The notes: a model not told the origin generated them from the sequence alone. A DNA stretch of 64,000 nt from Whalleya microplaca (GCA_022497155.1 MU385774.1:62001-126000); one strand, 5' to 3'; positions 1-14,030 are shown, numbered from the stretch's first letter. A program made the numbers and translations.

Positions 1-783
1 ATATATATTATTTATTATATTAAAGCTTTTAATATAAATAAAAATATCTAATATTTTTCTTAAATATAAAATAGCTTTTACCTTACTTTAAAAAAGAACG
101 TAAACGGTCTTATTATTAGTATATTAATTAATACTTTTTTATCCCGGATTAAAAAAAAGCAAAAAATTTTGCGAGATAAATTACTATTTACCGGTTAAAG
201 AAATCCCGTTATATAATTAATAATATCTATTCCGGTAACCTTAAATAAAATCCCAAGGTTTATAAAAGCACCCTTAAAACAAAAATTAATTATAGCTAAT
301 ACGGCATATATTATAATAAAAAAAAAGGCTAACGCGAACTACGCTAATTAATTAGCTAATTATATCTTAAAATATACCGGAAACGACAATCGTAAAAATT
401 ACTATAAATCTAGTTATAAATAATATAGCTAGAGATATTAAAATTATAAATTTCAAAACCGCAGCTCCTAAAATTAAGGCCGAGGATTTTGTAGCCGCGG
501 ACATTATTAAGCCAAAGAATTATTTCGTAAATAAAGTTTCGGCCGAAAACGCGCTAAATAAAAATTTAGCTTTCGCTGCTTTTTTCGCCCGTATATTTAC
601 CGGTATTATTAATAATATAAGCTAGAACTGTTAAAATATATTTATATCGGAATTAAAGACGAGATTTTTTTAAACTTTAGTAATAAAAAACTAGCGGATT
701 AAAAATAACAGTTATATAATAACGGTTATTATTATAATAATAAAGTTATTAAAAAAAGCGAAAAAGAAGCTTTTATTATATAT

Positions 784-996
784 TGTTATGGGGCTAGTGT
801 GCCGTGGCACATATATATCGCTTGTCTTTTTCTTTTACTCTCAGATAGAACACACACAGCTCAGACAGCCTTGTCGCCGATAATAGACACATCTCTCCTT
901 TCGATTAATCGCTATTATAAATGACTCTTTTTGTTTCGTTGCCTTAATTACTTCCGATTAACGAAGCCATGAAGTGGCACCTCCTTTACCCTAACA
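784..996 (+). repeat. LTR-like relic, less mutated than surroundings
   Basis: This segment begins TGTTATGGGG and ends CCCTAACA, which are near-complementary TG...CA termini of the LTR kind. Its base composition is clearly more balanced than the flanking RIP-degraded DNA, so it may have inserted later. I do not see a matching second copy or a clean target-site duplication. The 3' limit could instead lie about 15 bp further on, at a CAAGACA. It could be a solo LTR or the 5' LTR of the element carrying the pol relic downstream, although it does not resemble the LTR-like sequence at 7,975. Confidence 0.4.
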
Positions 997-2789
997 CCCT
1001 GTCCCAAGACAATATAATAATTAGGCAGCCTTTAATAAAAATAATTATATTTATTTTTGCCGTATTTAAAATAAAATAGCTAAAACACTTGACATACTAA
1101 CTTATCGATATTATAATAAATTATGTAAAAATAATTCTATATTTTTTATTTATAATATTTAATATATATTAATATTTTTAACTAAAATAAAAATACGCCT
1201 TTTATTTATTTAAATAAAAAAGGTTATCGATAAAGCCTTTTTTACCGCATAACTAAAAAACGATAATATAAAGCTACTCGTTATCTCGCTATTTAACAAT
1301 AATAAAAATTACTTTAACGAGCTTAATCCCGACAACCTTTTTATGCCATTTTTTGCTAGGTCTTATAATATTTATTTAAGCAGAAAAAACGGCGCCTTAA
1401 TAAAAAGCTATATATATTTAATAATAAATATAGTGCTTAAAAAAACAAAAATCTAACTACTATTTATAGTAATACTAGCTATTCCCGGATTATAGTAAAT
1501 AAAAAATAGCTATCAAAAAAAGCTAACGACGTCGTAATTATAACTAAGAAATCTATTATAATTAATAATATCGGCAGATAAATTAACCTATAGAAATGGG
1601 CTTTATTTTCGTTTATAGTTAAAAATAAAACGAGAAATAATATAAAAAAACTGGCAAAGTTCCCTTACTTAATATAATTTACTAATAAGCTAAAGCTAAA
1701 CTTATTACTTAACTTAAATTTTTTCGATATTAATAAAACGGAAATAAGTTATAAAATAAGTACTATTACTTTCGGCTTATATAATAATATTAAAATACCT
1801 ATATAATTTACTAAAAAAAAAGGTATAATATAACGCTATATTATTATAGCTTATAATATAATAATACCCTTACACTTAATAATAGCTATTTTTATATAAT
1901 ATATAAATCTTCTTAAATATAATAAAAATAACGTAACTAAAAATTATATATTTATTGCCGAATATCCCGGTACGCTTAATACTATAACTAATAATAAGTT
2001 ATAAAAAATCGTAACAGTTATTAACAGCTCCGATAAGCCGAGATAAATTTATTGCAAAACCTGCTTAAGTTATATCGAAAACTATTATAATAAAAAATTC
2101 GTAATTATAATATAAAAAAAAGTCTCGCTAGCGCAAACTATTATAGCTGTCATATTAAATAATAATACGTAAAACAATATATAATTAGCTTCGGAATTTA
2201 AAATCTCCGATAAATTAACATAAGCTTTTCGTTTTAATAAAACTACTACTAATAACGTATAAACTGTAGTAAAAAAAAACAAAAGTTATATCGGCAATAA
2301 GCCATTATTATTAGGTATAGTTAAACTAAAAAATACCCCTAAAATTAAAACAAAATACGGAATATATATATATAATATAAAGCTTAAGTTAATAAAATAC
2401 TTTAAAATATATCTCGAAAGTAAAAAATTATAAAAAAATTATAGTATTATAAAATTCCCTAACGACAAAAAAATAATTATTAATCTCGTTAAAAAATAAT
2501 AAAATTAGTTTAAATCTATAACTATACAGTTATATAATTTAAATATTAAAAACCAGAACCTTTTAAATAAAGTTTTCGGCAAAATGTACTAAAAATATAA
2601 AATAAAATAACAAACTAAGTCTACCTTTTTTAGGTATTTAGTTTTCGTTATTTAGCGGACTATTAACGGTATATAAAAAAGCCGCGTAATAATAAATTTA
2701 AAAGCATTAAATAAAATAGTTATATTAAATACCTATTTATTACCTACCCAAAAGTCGATTATAAAAAAATTAAAAAAATATACGCATTT

Positions 2790-5500
2790 TTTAATATTCG
2801 ATTATTTTAAGTTTTTTTACTAGCTATTTATATATCCGGACTATCGGAATTAAATAATAATTATATTATTACAAAAGCTTAAAATATCTAACGTAATATT
2901 TATAAAATTTCGAAATAATCCAGTTTATATATAATATTTTATAAACTAAAAATTACGTAAATTTTTTTTATTTATAGCGGTTTATATCGATAACATTATT
3001 ACTTTTAGCCGGAATGCCGAAAAGTATATTAAATACGTTATAGCTATATTAAATAAGGTCGAGAAAATCGGCATCGCTTTAAACCCCGAAAAATCTTTCG
3101 TCGCTTATTTATTTATAAAATTACTTAGTTTTAACATAAACGGTACCGGAGTTTTAATAACGGACGATAAAATTTAAGCAATTAAAAACATTATTATATT
3201 TATTATATTTAATACCTTTAAAATATATATTAATATAACTAGATTTCTGCGAAAATTTATACCGTAATACTAGCAGAAAATTAATCCTTTATAATAGCGT
3301 AAAACTTAATTTCTAACGAAAAAACGAGAAATAAACTAAATATTTAAATCTATTAATAAATAAAAAACGTATATAGCAAAAACGAAATTTAAATTAATAA
3401 ATAAAAAACGTAAATTCTTTATAATCTTATAAAACTAATTAAGTAACTTTTATTACCTAATTTATTAAAACTATAATAAAATTACGTTTATTAAAATCGA
3501 CGTTTTTAAAAAGCGCGGATATAGCGTAATAATTTTTTATTTAGCTATATTTTAAAATAACGTTAATATACCTATTAATTTAATATTTCTTATTATATTT
3601 TTATTTAAGACGTTAACTAGCGCTAAAACATAATATAAAGCTATAAAGCTCGAAATTTCCTATCTTATTTAGATATACCGGCAGCTAAAGATATATATTT
3701 AGTCTTATATATAAAGCGTTATTATATTAACGGATTATCGGGCTACTCGAGCTATTATAAATTAAACCAGTTTAAAGTTAACGGATCTAATAAAAATAAA
3801 CAGTAAGCTTATAATAATATCGATATATTTGTTATAATTTCGGCTAAACATATAATATATTCCGGGAAAATTAAACTTAGTACCGGATATATTATTTAAG
3901 CTTTTAATTAAGCCCTTAAAGCGAAACGAAATAAAAAAAAAATACGAAATACTTTAAAAAATATCCTTAACGACTTTAATTATATAATTATAATAAAAAT
4001 AACGTTAAGTAACGATTTCTGTTAAAAATTACGTAATAAATATTAAAGTAAACAGAAATAACGCAAACTAATTATAACGTTAAAATCCGGTAAAAAAAAC
4101 AGTATAGCTATTATTATAAATTATCCGATAACGGTTTTTTATATTATATCGCTAAATATAACTAGAAATAATTATATATATTAAATACTTATATAAGTAA
4201 TATTTTCGATACTATATATAATAAGAAATATTATTTCGGTTCTAAAAAAATAGCTTAAGACCTCGAAAGTGTAACTATCTTAAATCTAACGAAAAAACTA
4301 TAAAATTACGTCCGTAAATATTGAAATTACCTTAAATATAAGTAAAATAAATTTAAACCGATTAGTTAACTATAATTTATAAATAGCCCCCTTATTCTGT
4401 TTTATACACTAGTATAAGACTTTATAATTAAATTACCGAAAAAGCCCTCGCTTAATATTATATAAAATATGCCAGGCTATAATAAAATCGATATATATTT
4501 AACTATAGTTTGTAAGTTTTCGAAAAAGTATATACTAATTGCGGGCTATTCTATATATACGGCGAAAATATAAGCCGATATAATATTATAAATATTGCTG
4601 TTTTATAACTAGGGTATATCCTGTAAAATTATCTCTAATAAAAACCTTAAGTTTATTAGCGAAATATAGTAAACCATTTTCGCCCGACTCGGAATAAAGC
4701 TTGCTATATCGATAGCTTACTATCTTTAAACAAATAAGCAGTTAAAAAAAAACCAAAATATCGAAATAACTATTAAATACTATATAATAGTAATAAATAT
4801 ATAATAAACTACTATTTTGCTAGCTTTATAATATAACTTAAATAACTTAAAGTCGTTAGTTTTAAATAAATCTCCTAATAAAATAGTTTATAATTTTAAA
4901 CCTAACTTAATATTATCTGTATTAAAAGTCTTTAAAAAAGCTATCGATTACGAAACTTTTCGTAATTTATATTAAAAAAAAGCGAAAGCCGCTATTAATT
5001 TTGCGGCCGATAATACGAAACTACGTTATAATTTCAAATATAATCTGCTTTTGTTTAATATAAGCGAAAAAGTTTACTTAAAACTATATAAAAAATATTA
5101 TTTACTAAAAGATCTACCGAAAAAATAAAGCTAATAACGTACCGGACCTTTTATAATCGTTAAATGTATAAAAAACTTAATATATAAATTAAATTTTTTT
5201 GAATATTAAAAAATTTACCGAATAGTTTTAATAACGTAACTATTTCCCGCTCCGATAAGTAATAACTTATAATATTACAAAAAGCCTAAATTAGGTTAAA
5301 TTTTTATTAATAATAATAATAAAAAGTAGAAATCTTTCGAGATCGATTATTTGCTTAAACGTAAAATATTAAAAATCGGCGGCTATTTTGTCTTAAAGTA
5401 TTTAATACGTTAAAAAGGGTACGAAGTAACGTATAATAAGTAGTATTTATAAAAATTACTTATATAAAATATATCCGAACTAGTAATTAAATTTAACGTA
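2790..5500 (+). mobile_element. Ty3/gypsy chromovirus-type pol relic
   Basis: Conceptual translation across stops shows the order reverse transcriptase, RNase H, integrase, chromodomain, which is that of Ty3/gypsy chromoviruses. An uninterrupted stretch at about 2,971-3,176 reads VYIDNIITFS at the RT active site, where the family has Y-I/V-D-D; the second aspartate codon is now AAC (2,992-2,994). A typical LNPEKS motif follows. At about 3,480-3,950 an RNase H region with LTDYRATRAII is visible. At about 4,440-4,780 the integrase core appears, with ISNKNLKFISEI and LAISIAYYL in place of the usual SDRGxQF and STAYHP. At about 5,340-5,500 a chromodomain-like stretch contains KGYEVTYNK. In-frame stops at former tryptophan, glutamine and arginine codons fit RIP. 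The element is dead. Confidence 0.8.
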
Positions 5501-7499
5501 AAAAATAAGCTGTTTTTAAACAAGCTTAAGTTTAGGACGATATCCGAAATAGCAGTTATTCCCGAAATAATAGTTTTTTCCGTTCCGATTAATTTAAATA
5601 CCGGTTTTTTTATTCCGGCTAATTCGAATTCCGATTTAGGTTAGGACTAAAAGATCGTTCGCATTATCCCGAAAATAAATATCGAAATATAACTGCTATA
5701 AAGAAACTCCTAAAAAAGCCCGCTATTATATCTCGTATATCGTTTATATACTAACTTTTACTTATTATATATAACGCTTTAAGCAGTATAAATATAAAAA
5801 AAAAATACAAACCTTTATTTCCTATAAAATTACATTTTGTTACGGACTTATTTCGTTAGTAATATAATTAAATATTATATTATTTTTAATATATACCTTT
5901 TTACGAAACTTAATATAGTAGCGGCAAAAAAATATCCAGCTTATAGTTATGGCAAAAATAAATAAAACAAATAAAAACGAGATACTATTTGTTAAAAAAT
6001 TATTATATCGAAATTAAAAAAAGTAAATTTTACGCCTATAATTATTCTAATAAAAAACCCGCAAAAATATACCGCTAAAAACGTATTTATAATTTTGTTT
6101 AAAAATATTAAAACCTTTTAAAAATAAGCTTTATTAAATATACCTATAATACCTTAAGTAGATATTAATAAAACGCTAGTATATATAAAGCTATTTTGTC
6201 CCGGTAAAATAGTAGCAAAAATTACTTTATATAAAAAAGTTAAAAAAAAGCTAAAGGCTTTATAGCAAAAGTAAGCGACAAATCTAACGATAAAATTACC
6301 GCGACTAAATAAAAAACAGCTAGAAGTTTTTAAACTATATAGTAACGCCTATAGTAACGTAGGTTTCGTTTTTAGAAAAATCGTAACTCTTTTATAAAAA
6401 ACCGGATTAATGTAGCTATTAAATAAACCATTAATAAAATAAAATATTAATAATTAACGAGGCATAAATCTAACGAATTTAAATCCCGTTAAACCATAAT
6501 AAGGCGAGATATTAATAAATTTAAATCCCCGCTAGCCTATCAAAAAAAAGGTTATTACTAATACTACTTCGATAAATCTCACTAGAGATAACGAAACTCC
6601 TGCCGGACCTTATAACTTAAAACTACTCGGGCTCGGAAAAAACGACAAAATACCCGCAAAATAGTACGGTTTACATTAATAAATATCTCGACTTCTAATA
6701 TATTAAAACAGGCTAAAAAAAATAAAAGCCGTATTAAACTATCTAATAATATTATATTCCGATAAAAATTATAGATTTTAAGTAAATAATAATAATATAT
6801 ATAAAGGCGTTAATTCTATAAACGTAAAACTGTATATAATATTATTCGAGAACTGGGAAAAAATCTAAAAGGCTAAATAAGAAATTACGAAATTATAAAA
6901 TCGAATATCCCTTTTAAAAAAAAGATATAACTAATTAGTTGCCTTTTATAAAAAGTCGGCATAAAATATTATTAGCGTATAAGCGAAAATAAAGGCAGAT
7001 AATACCTTATAAATACTTATTAAAAAAATAAATACCCTTAATTAAAAAGTTAATACTAAGTTAGCGGATTTTTAAATTAAACTAAATAATAAATTAAATA
7101 TTATAAAAAAAAAGTTCGATAATGAAATCCGTTTTGCCTAAAATAACTTTAATAATACGGTTGGTTTAATATAAGCCGGTATTTGTGATAATATTTATAA
7201 CGTTTTATAAAACTTTAAAAAGTTTTTCGATAATATTAAGTAATAAATAGTTTTGTTCGTAAAAATAACTATCCGTTCCGAAACAAATAAGCTATTTATT
7301 TTATATATATTAGCGTTAGTAATCCTTAAACGCGGGTATAATAACTAATTTTTCATATTCGTTTATTTTTTTAATTCGGTTATCCGGTTTAGTTTTTTTC
7401 GTTTTCTCGGATTACTGCCGTTTTTTCGGTTTTTTTTTTATTTTTTCCTTGGCGTTTAGCGTTAAGTAATAAACGATACGCATCGATAATAAGTAGGAT

Positions 7500-7860
7500 T
7501 TAAGTCGTTAATATATATATTATCGCGACGAATATTTTACCTTAAGTTACCGGTATATATACTGCCCTTAACGGTATTTTATTTTATCTTATCCTAACTT
7601 CCGTTATTAATATATATATTGCTATAACGTTTATTTTATCCGACCTTATTTTTTATTATTAATATATATATTATTATAATATTTATACCTTATCGATATA
7701 TATATTATCGTTAAACCGAAAATACCTTTAATATATATATTATTATTAACAAAACTTCTTTTATTAAAAAAACTTTTAGCTCGTTCGAGAATAATAAAAA
7801 ACAATAGCGTTTTAAAACGTTTTAATTTTATAATAAATATATATATTACTATTATTATAA
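7500..7860. repeat. Irregularly spaced TAATATATATATT motif array
   Basis: A short motif close to TAATATATATATTR recurs about seven times, near 7,508, 7,552 (shorter), 7,608, 7,661, 7,697, 7,730 and 7,835, separated by unrelated AT-rich sequence of roughly 30-105 bp. It may be a RIP-degraded minisatellite or internal repeat of the upstream retroelement. The low complexity of the region makes chance a real possibility. Confidence 0.35.
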
Positions 7861-7963
7861 ATAAAAAATTCTAGAAATAAAACAATAATAATTAATAATA
7901 AAATTAATAAACTTATTACTTTTACTATAGTTATTAATAAATAACGAGGACGTTATTTTTTTT

Positions 7964-8227
7964 TAGGGGCGGGATATTTATTAAACTTATAGCTATTTAT
8001 AAAAAAACAGCTATATACACACTTTATAGCGCAGCTATAAGTATGTGGCTAAAGAGGTAACATAGCCACCTCTCTCCTTATATAGCTATAGCTTCACTTA
8101 TATAAAAATAGCTTAAATAATTATCAATTATACACATATAAACCTCACACTTATAACGTAACTCTAGGGGGCTTTTAATAGCTTTTAAGCTGCTATTAAT
8201 ACCCGTAATCCCTTGCCCCATTATAAT
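7964..8227 (+). repeat. Probable 3' LTR relic preceded by polypurine tract
   Basis: A purine run (TAGGGGCGGGA, 7,964-7,974) looks like the polypurine tract that precedes the 3' LTR of a plus-strand retrotransposon. From 7,975 the sequence starts TATT, which could be a RIP-changed TGTT. Its last 78 bp (8,150-8,227) are repeated at 14,581-14,658 with only transitions between the copies. It may be the downstream LTR of the element that carries the pol relic at 2.8-5.5 kb, but I could not find the matching 5' LTR. Confidence 0.45.
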
Positions 8228-9049
8228 AATCAGGTAATTAAGGTATAACTTGTGTTAAGATTTTTATATATATTTATATCGGGGGAATTCGGTATAACGT
8301 AAATACTAATTTTTAGGTAGGAATATTACAAATATATTATTTTATCGGCTTTTTTATAAAATAAAGCCGACTTAATTTTTATTAGCTTGTTTTTGCGCGA
8401 ATTAATTTTTATATTTATATAAGTATAATTTATTAACTTAAGTTTAATATAATAATTTAAAACGTATTTATATAAACGAAAATATTAAAAAAAAATTACA
8501 AAAAGGAAATATTATATAATAATTATAATATATATATTTACTTACCGGTTTAAATAAAAGTATTTATAACGTCTTATTAAAATAAATTATATAATGTTTT
8601 ATATACTTTTTTTATCGGTTATTCGAGTTAAACTCTCGAAAATAATAATCGCATTATACTGTTATATCGAAAACTATAAATTTATTATTTATCTCGATAT
8701 TTAAAAAATCCAAATCGGGTTTTTTAAATAAGTTATTAATAAAATTTATATTATTTATTAAATGGGCTTTACACCATAGTATAAGTATTATACAAACGAT
8801 GGGGAGTTATAATAAAACTATATTACTATATAATATTTTATGTATAAAAGAAAGTGAGGGAATTTTTTATACGGAAAAGATATGAAAATTTTTTTACGCT
8901 AAGGTAGCTTAGTTAGTTACCCCTAATCGCACGGCTAAACTAAGCGTTATTTTAATATTATTTAATAAAAAGGAATCTAATAAATTGGAATTATTTTTAT
9001 TACTTATATAATTAGCCTTATTTTTATCGCGAGACTTTTTTTTGTCGCA

Positions 9050-10010
9050 TTTTCGGAAGTCGTAATTACGTTTCCGGTTATTTTTATTTTTACGATTTAA
9101 TTTATAATCTAAGTAATTTGTGCGGTTTTTACGATTTTTACGATTTTTATAACGGCTTTTGCGGTCGCAAAATTTACTATAATAGTAAAACTTATTATAA
9201 GATTTACCGGAACGTTTTACATTTTTATTATTTTTAATTAATTATAAATCTTTTTCGGAATATTAGTCGATATATAATACTCGTCGCTTAATAGTAATCT
9301 TAAAATATTTCTTATTTATAGCTATAAGTAAAATTAGCTTTATTTTTATAATATATATTATATATTATTTAAATGTTTTATAAATTTATAATACCCGAAA
9401 GTATTTTTTAACTTTAAAGTTTATATTTATTTAAACTTAAACTATTATTCCGTATTAATTAAAGTTATATTTATTTAAGATTTTTATAACTCGCGTATAT
9501 CGTAACTTTTTTTAAATATATTAATTAAATACTACTTTATTACTTATTATATATCTTAATTTTATTTTAGTTTTAATAAACTCGGCAATAACTTACGTTA
9601 GTTATATAATAAAATATATTATTAATTAATCGAAAATATTTATTAAGTTATAAATTTATATATTAGTACGCTTTTCTGCTAATATTTTAACGTTTTATTA
9701 TATAATAGCCTGTTTTTTTAATAAAGTTTTAAATATCGAGAAAATTTAAGCCGCGTTATTTTATTAAGTTTCCTAATTTTTAATAAACGAGTAAATATAT
9801 TTAATAAAATAATATATATCTATAAAAATTAAAAAGCTCCTACTAACGATTATTTTAAAGTTATATTTATTATAATAGTCGGGGTTAAATATTCCGATCT
9901 TTTCCCGCTTTAGTTTATTAGGTCGACCGGAACTTCCCGCCGTATTAACTATATAAAAAATATATTCCCGGCCGCTATTATTTTTAGGCGGGAAATTTGG
10001 GATTATTTTA
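9050..10010 (-). mobile_element. Gag-like retrotransposon remains
   Basis: On the minus strand, conceptual translation near 9,790-9,900 gives a stretch resembling the capsid-like region of fungal Ty3/gypsy gag proteins (KIGIFNPDYY, followed by IFIDIYYFIK at the place where the family has a D-V-Y-x-F-x-x-R-I motif). It is followed downstream (about 9,060-9,230) by an Arg/Lys-rich tail such as gag proteins carry. Many stops interrupt it. No flanking LTRs were recognised, and matching pol domains on this strand were not convincing. Confidence 0.4.
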
Positions 10011-11402
10011 TTTTATAAAAAGGGATTATATAGTTTTATTAAAAACTAGCGCCCCAGCTAATTATATTGCCGTATAAATAAGTCGTTAGCGAACTATTAT
10101 TATATTACCTTTAGGCAAGCTAATAATTAAATACCGAACCGTTATAATAAAGGCTATAAGTTTAAATTAAAGCCTTTATTAAGCGGAACTTTTAAAAATT
10201 ACTAAATCGGGACCGCGGTAAGCTATAAAAAATACTGCACGTTTATAATAAATATTTTAGCCTTAAGTGTTGCCGGCAAAAGCTAGTTTCGACTAAAAAA
10301 TATTTATAAATCTGCCTGTTATACTAATTCCCGAAAGGGAATCTAGGGCAAAAAGCGAAATATACGTTTAAAATTTTCCGTTATAATATTACGTATATTT
10401 TTAAAAATAACTTTTATATTATATATATTTTTATTTATAATCGCGAAAAACTTATTTATATTTTCGACTAATTATTTTAACCGATTTATATATATATTTA
10501 AATATTATATTAATAGCTTATTATTTATAAAATATTCTGGCTTTTTAAAATCTTAGGGCTTAATATTTATAATATAAAATTTAGCCCGATTATTATAACC
10601 TTAATTACTTTATACGTCCGTAAACGGTATTTTATAGTAACTTAAATTAAATAGAAATAAGTTATATAGCCGAAAAATAGAAAATTACGTCGCTTATATA
10701 TAGCTAAAAAACCGAAAGCTTTATATAAGCGGTGTTTAAGGTTTCCGTATTAATTATATTAATAGTTTTAAAACAAATGTTAAGTTCCTTGTTATATTCG
10801 GAATTTTATAATAATTATATAAACTTTATTAGTTTTTTCCCTTTATTATATAGCTTTCGAAATAAACCCACCTACTTTATTTCGGGTATAAAAAGCTCGC
10901 TTTCGGGAAAACTACCGAGTGTGCTAAATATACTAACGGAACGGAAAAAGGTAAAAAAAAGCAAAAATACGTAATATATATAAGCTACCGGTTCGAGAAT
11001 ATAACTTAAAATAAAGTACCTAGTATAAAAGAAATAAATAAAGCGGCAGTAGTAATAATAAAGTAAAGCTATCGATTATTTGGGGTAATGTAAAAGATTA
11101 TATATATATATATAAAGAAAGAAGAAAGTAGAATTTTACGTACGGGGAATTTCTTTTTCGTATTATATAAAGGCGGTAAAAAAGGCGGTATGCCTTTTTG
11201 CCGAATATATTTTATACCTATAATTTAATAATATACTAATATAAAAAAAAAGTAGGGTAATATATCGTAAAAAAAGCGAACTTAAAGTAAAAAATAAGTA
11301 ATAATAACTAATTAAGTTATTAAGGCTTTAAGGCGTACATTAATATATATATTAATTTAAGTAAAGCTAAAAAAAATCTAGATTATTAAGTAATTATAAT
11401 AT

Positions 11403-11805
11403 CGGCTTACTATCGGGAATAAAAAAAAAGATAAATTAAGCTGGGAGGGAAGCTTGCGTTAAAAACGCTTATTAATAATTTAATAACTTTAAAAAGATAA
11501 CTTGCCTAAAAAGAAATAAAATAAACTTTTCGCTAGCGTATTATAACGGGAGCGTTAATAATTAGCCTCCTTAAAACGTATTAATTACTATACCGGGAAC
11601 GGAAACGATATTCGATTAATATTATTAAAAACAAAAAGCATTAAAGTATTAATAAAATTCTAAGTGTTATAATAACTCCGCTATATTATTTATTATTAGT
11701 CTGCTATCGGGAATAAAAAGTAGGCTAAAAGCGATAATATAATAAATTATAACTTTTTAAAATTATATCGGCAACAATCGGCTATTATCGGAAATAAAAA
11801 GTAAA
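11403..11805 (+). repeat. Three copies of a CTATCGGGAATAAAAAG-type repeat
   Basis: A 20-25 bp segment close to GGCTACTATCGGGAATAAAA recurs at about 11,403, 11,699 and 11,779, with A/G and C/T differences. The copies lie just outside the left LTR of the 11.9-14.3 kb element, so they belong to older host-side repetitive DNA into which that element inserted. Confidence 0.5.
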
Positions 11806-11900
11806 AAACTCGATTTTTATTAACGCAATAATTAAAGCTATAAATCGGCTTTAATAGCTAATAAAAGCCTTAAAAAAATCCGTAAATTAATTTTAGTAAT

Positions 11901-12144
11901 TGTGACGGCTTAAAAAAGGAGGCGGCGCGTGTTATGTAATAGGTGTGTATTACTAAAAAATTATAAGGTAAGGAGTAAAAGGTTAGCTAATTATTATGTG
12001 ATAGCCTGACTTAAAAAAACCTCCTTACCTAATTACCTAAGCTATCTGACTAAATATATAGTTCGGCAGGTTACGTATACGGGGCTTAAGGTATGCTATA
12101 GCTTATAAAGCTTTATAGCACCCTATAAAGCCTATGCCGTAACA
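11901..12144 (-). repeat. 3' LTR of the gag-only element
   Basis: 244 bp, starting TGTGACGGC and ending GCCGTAACA. It aligns without gaps to 14,031-14,274 with 29 mismatches by my count, all transitions. The duplicated GTAAT lies immediately to its left. Confidence 0.85.
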
Positions 12145-14030
12145 TTACCCCCTTAAATTTACTATATATAATAGCTAATAACTGTTAGCTTATAGCGTAC
12201 CTAATATATATAAGGATTAACTTAATTACTACTATTTTAAAAAGGTGATTTTTCGACTTTACTTACCTTTATATTATAGCATACTAAATTTATATATGCC
12301 TTAATATTAGTATTAAATAAACTTGTTAAAATTTTAAAAATCGAGTCCTTTATAAGATTTAGTTAATTTATTATATTCCTTTATAACTATTTAATATCGA
12401 CCATTATAATTAGCTATTATTACTGCTGTTATAACTTATTTATTCCCTTAAGACCTAACTTATAACCTCGTTATCGGCAAGCAACTTGCGGAGGTTTGAT
12501 TTATATAGCAATAACGGGCATTTCGCAATATCGTAGGTTATATTGCCATAACGTTAGTACTGCTAAAAACGCTTTTTAGCACGGCGTTTCTTGTGAGTAT
12601 TAAATATAGTTATCAAGCTATCGGGAGTTTAAAATAACGTAATCTTAAGTAGCTAGGCACTGCTTTCGGAGATATTTTCGGACATAGCTTTAGTTTTATA
12701 TACGTAAATAATACTAATAGAGGTATTTATAGCACTGGAATTACGGGGAGCCGAGACGTGAAAACCTGACTACTAGTAAAGCTATAAAATAAATTTGTTA
12801 TAAATGTTCGGTATTAAATCTCTCTTAAAAAGCTTCCGCTTTAGTTTATTATTTACGGCGTGACATAAACAGTTAATATAGTGCTTTTTAAAAAGATCTA
12901 TTTTATTAGCCTTTTAGGTTTATTAGTATTACTATATTAAAAAGGTATAAATAGATTTATTAAGACTTTATATAATAAATCGAAACTTAGCTACCGCTTG
13001 CGTAATTTTATTCGGATCGGCGTAAATTAATTTTAAAGTATCTAAAATAGTCTGGTAATTTTAAACGCCGCTTTTTTATACGTAGGCTATAATAAAGAGA
13101 ACGATATATTATATTTTAAGCTCGAGACAAGTATATACGTAATAAAACTTGGCTTAAGACGATCCGATTATTTCGCTATCGATTTTTAATTTGCCGGCAA
13201 TCTGGAAAATCTATATATTAAAATCTGACAGGCTTAATAAGGCAGGAAGATTTGGGAGTACTAATCGAGAGCGTAGCTATTTAAATAATAAAGTACCGTA
13301 AGTAGTTTTTATAATGCCGAGTTTAAATTCGATAAAGGTTTTATCGACTTAAAGCTGCTAAATATAGCTTTTATAATTAGCTTTTAATGCGCCGATATAA
13401 GTATTAAATTTAAAGGTAAGTTTAATATATAGGGTTTAAAAAGTGGCGTTAAGCTTATTGCTATTAATAAAGGCTATTACTGCTATAAAAAAGGAAGAGA
13501 GACGAATTTTCGGCCTTACGTTCGCACGGACTAGGTTAAAAAATCGAATAAAAAAAGAGGGTATTTCTTAGATCGCCGGAAAATTAATATATCGATTAAG
13601 GGAAAAGAAAAAAAAGTATTTAATATATAATATAAACCGGACTAAATTAAGCACTAATTATAACAGGGTTAATTAAGGTCTTAAATATAACTTGCTATAA
13701 AAAAGCTAGCTTATTAAATATATAAAAGTAACGGTATAGGAATAAAAGGTAACTAACGGGAGATTTTGCCGATTACGTTAAAAAATTACTAACTTAACTG
13801 GCTGTTAATAAACTTAACTAATAATTTTTAAGATAAAGTTACTAATAGTCGGTATGTTTCGTTAACAGCTTAAAAAGCTAAAAAAGGGATTTCGCTAGCG
13901 CTCGAAAGGTATAGCGGAAGTAATATTTACTAATAATGTAGTAATAAAATCGATAGCGCAAAAAGTTATTACTAAATACGATAGCGCGAATGGCTTCGCT
14001 TAATTTAATAACTAAAGGACCTTATAATTA

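Noticed and set aside
10732..10974. 80-codon plus-strand frame in the RIP block
   Set aside because: It lies within heavily mutated AT-rich transposon DNA, has no recognisable motif, and a run of AT-rich codons this long is expected by chance there.
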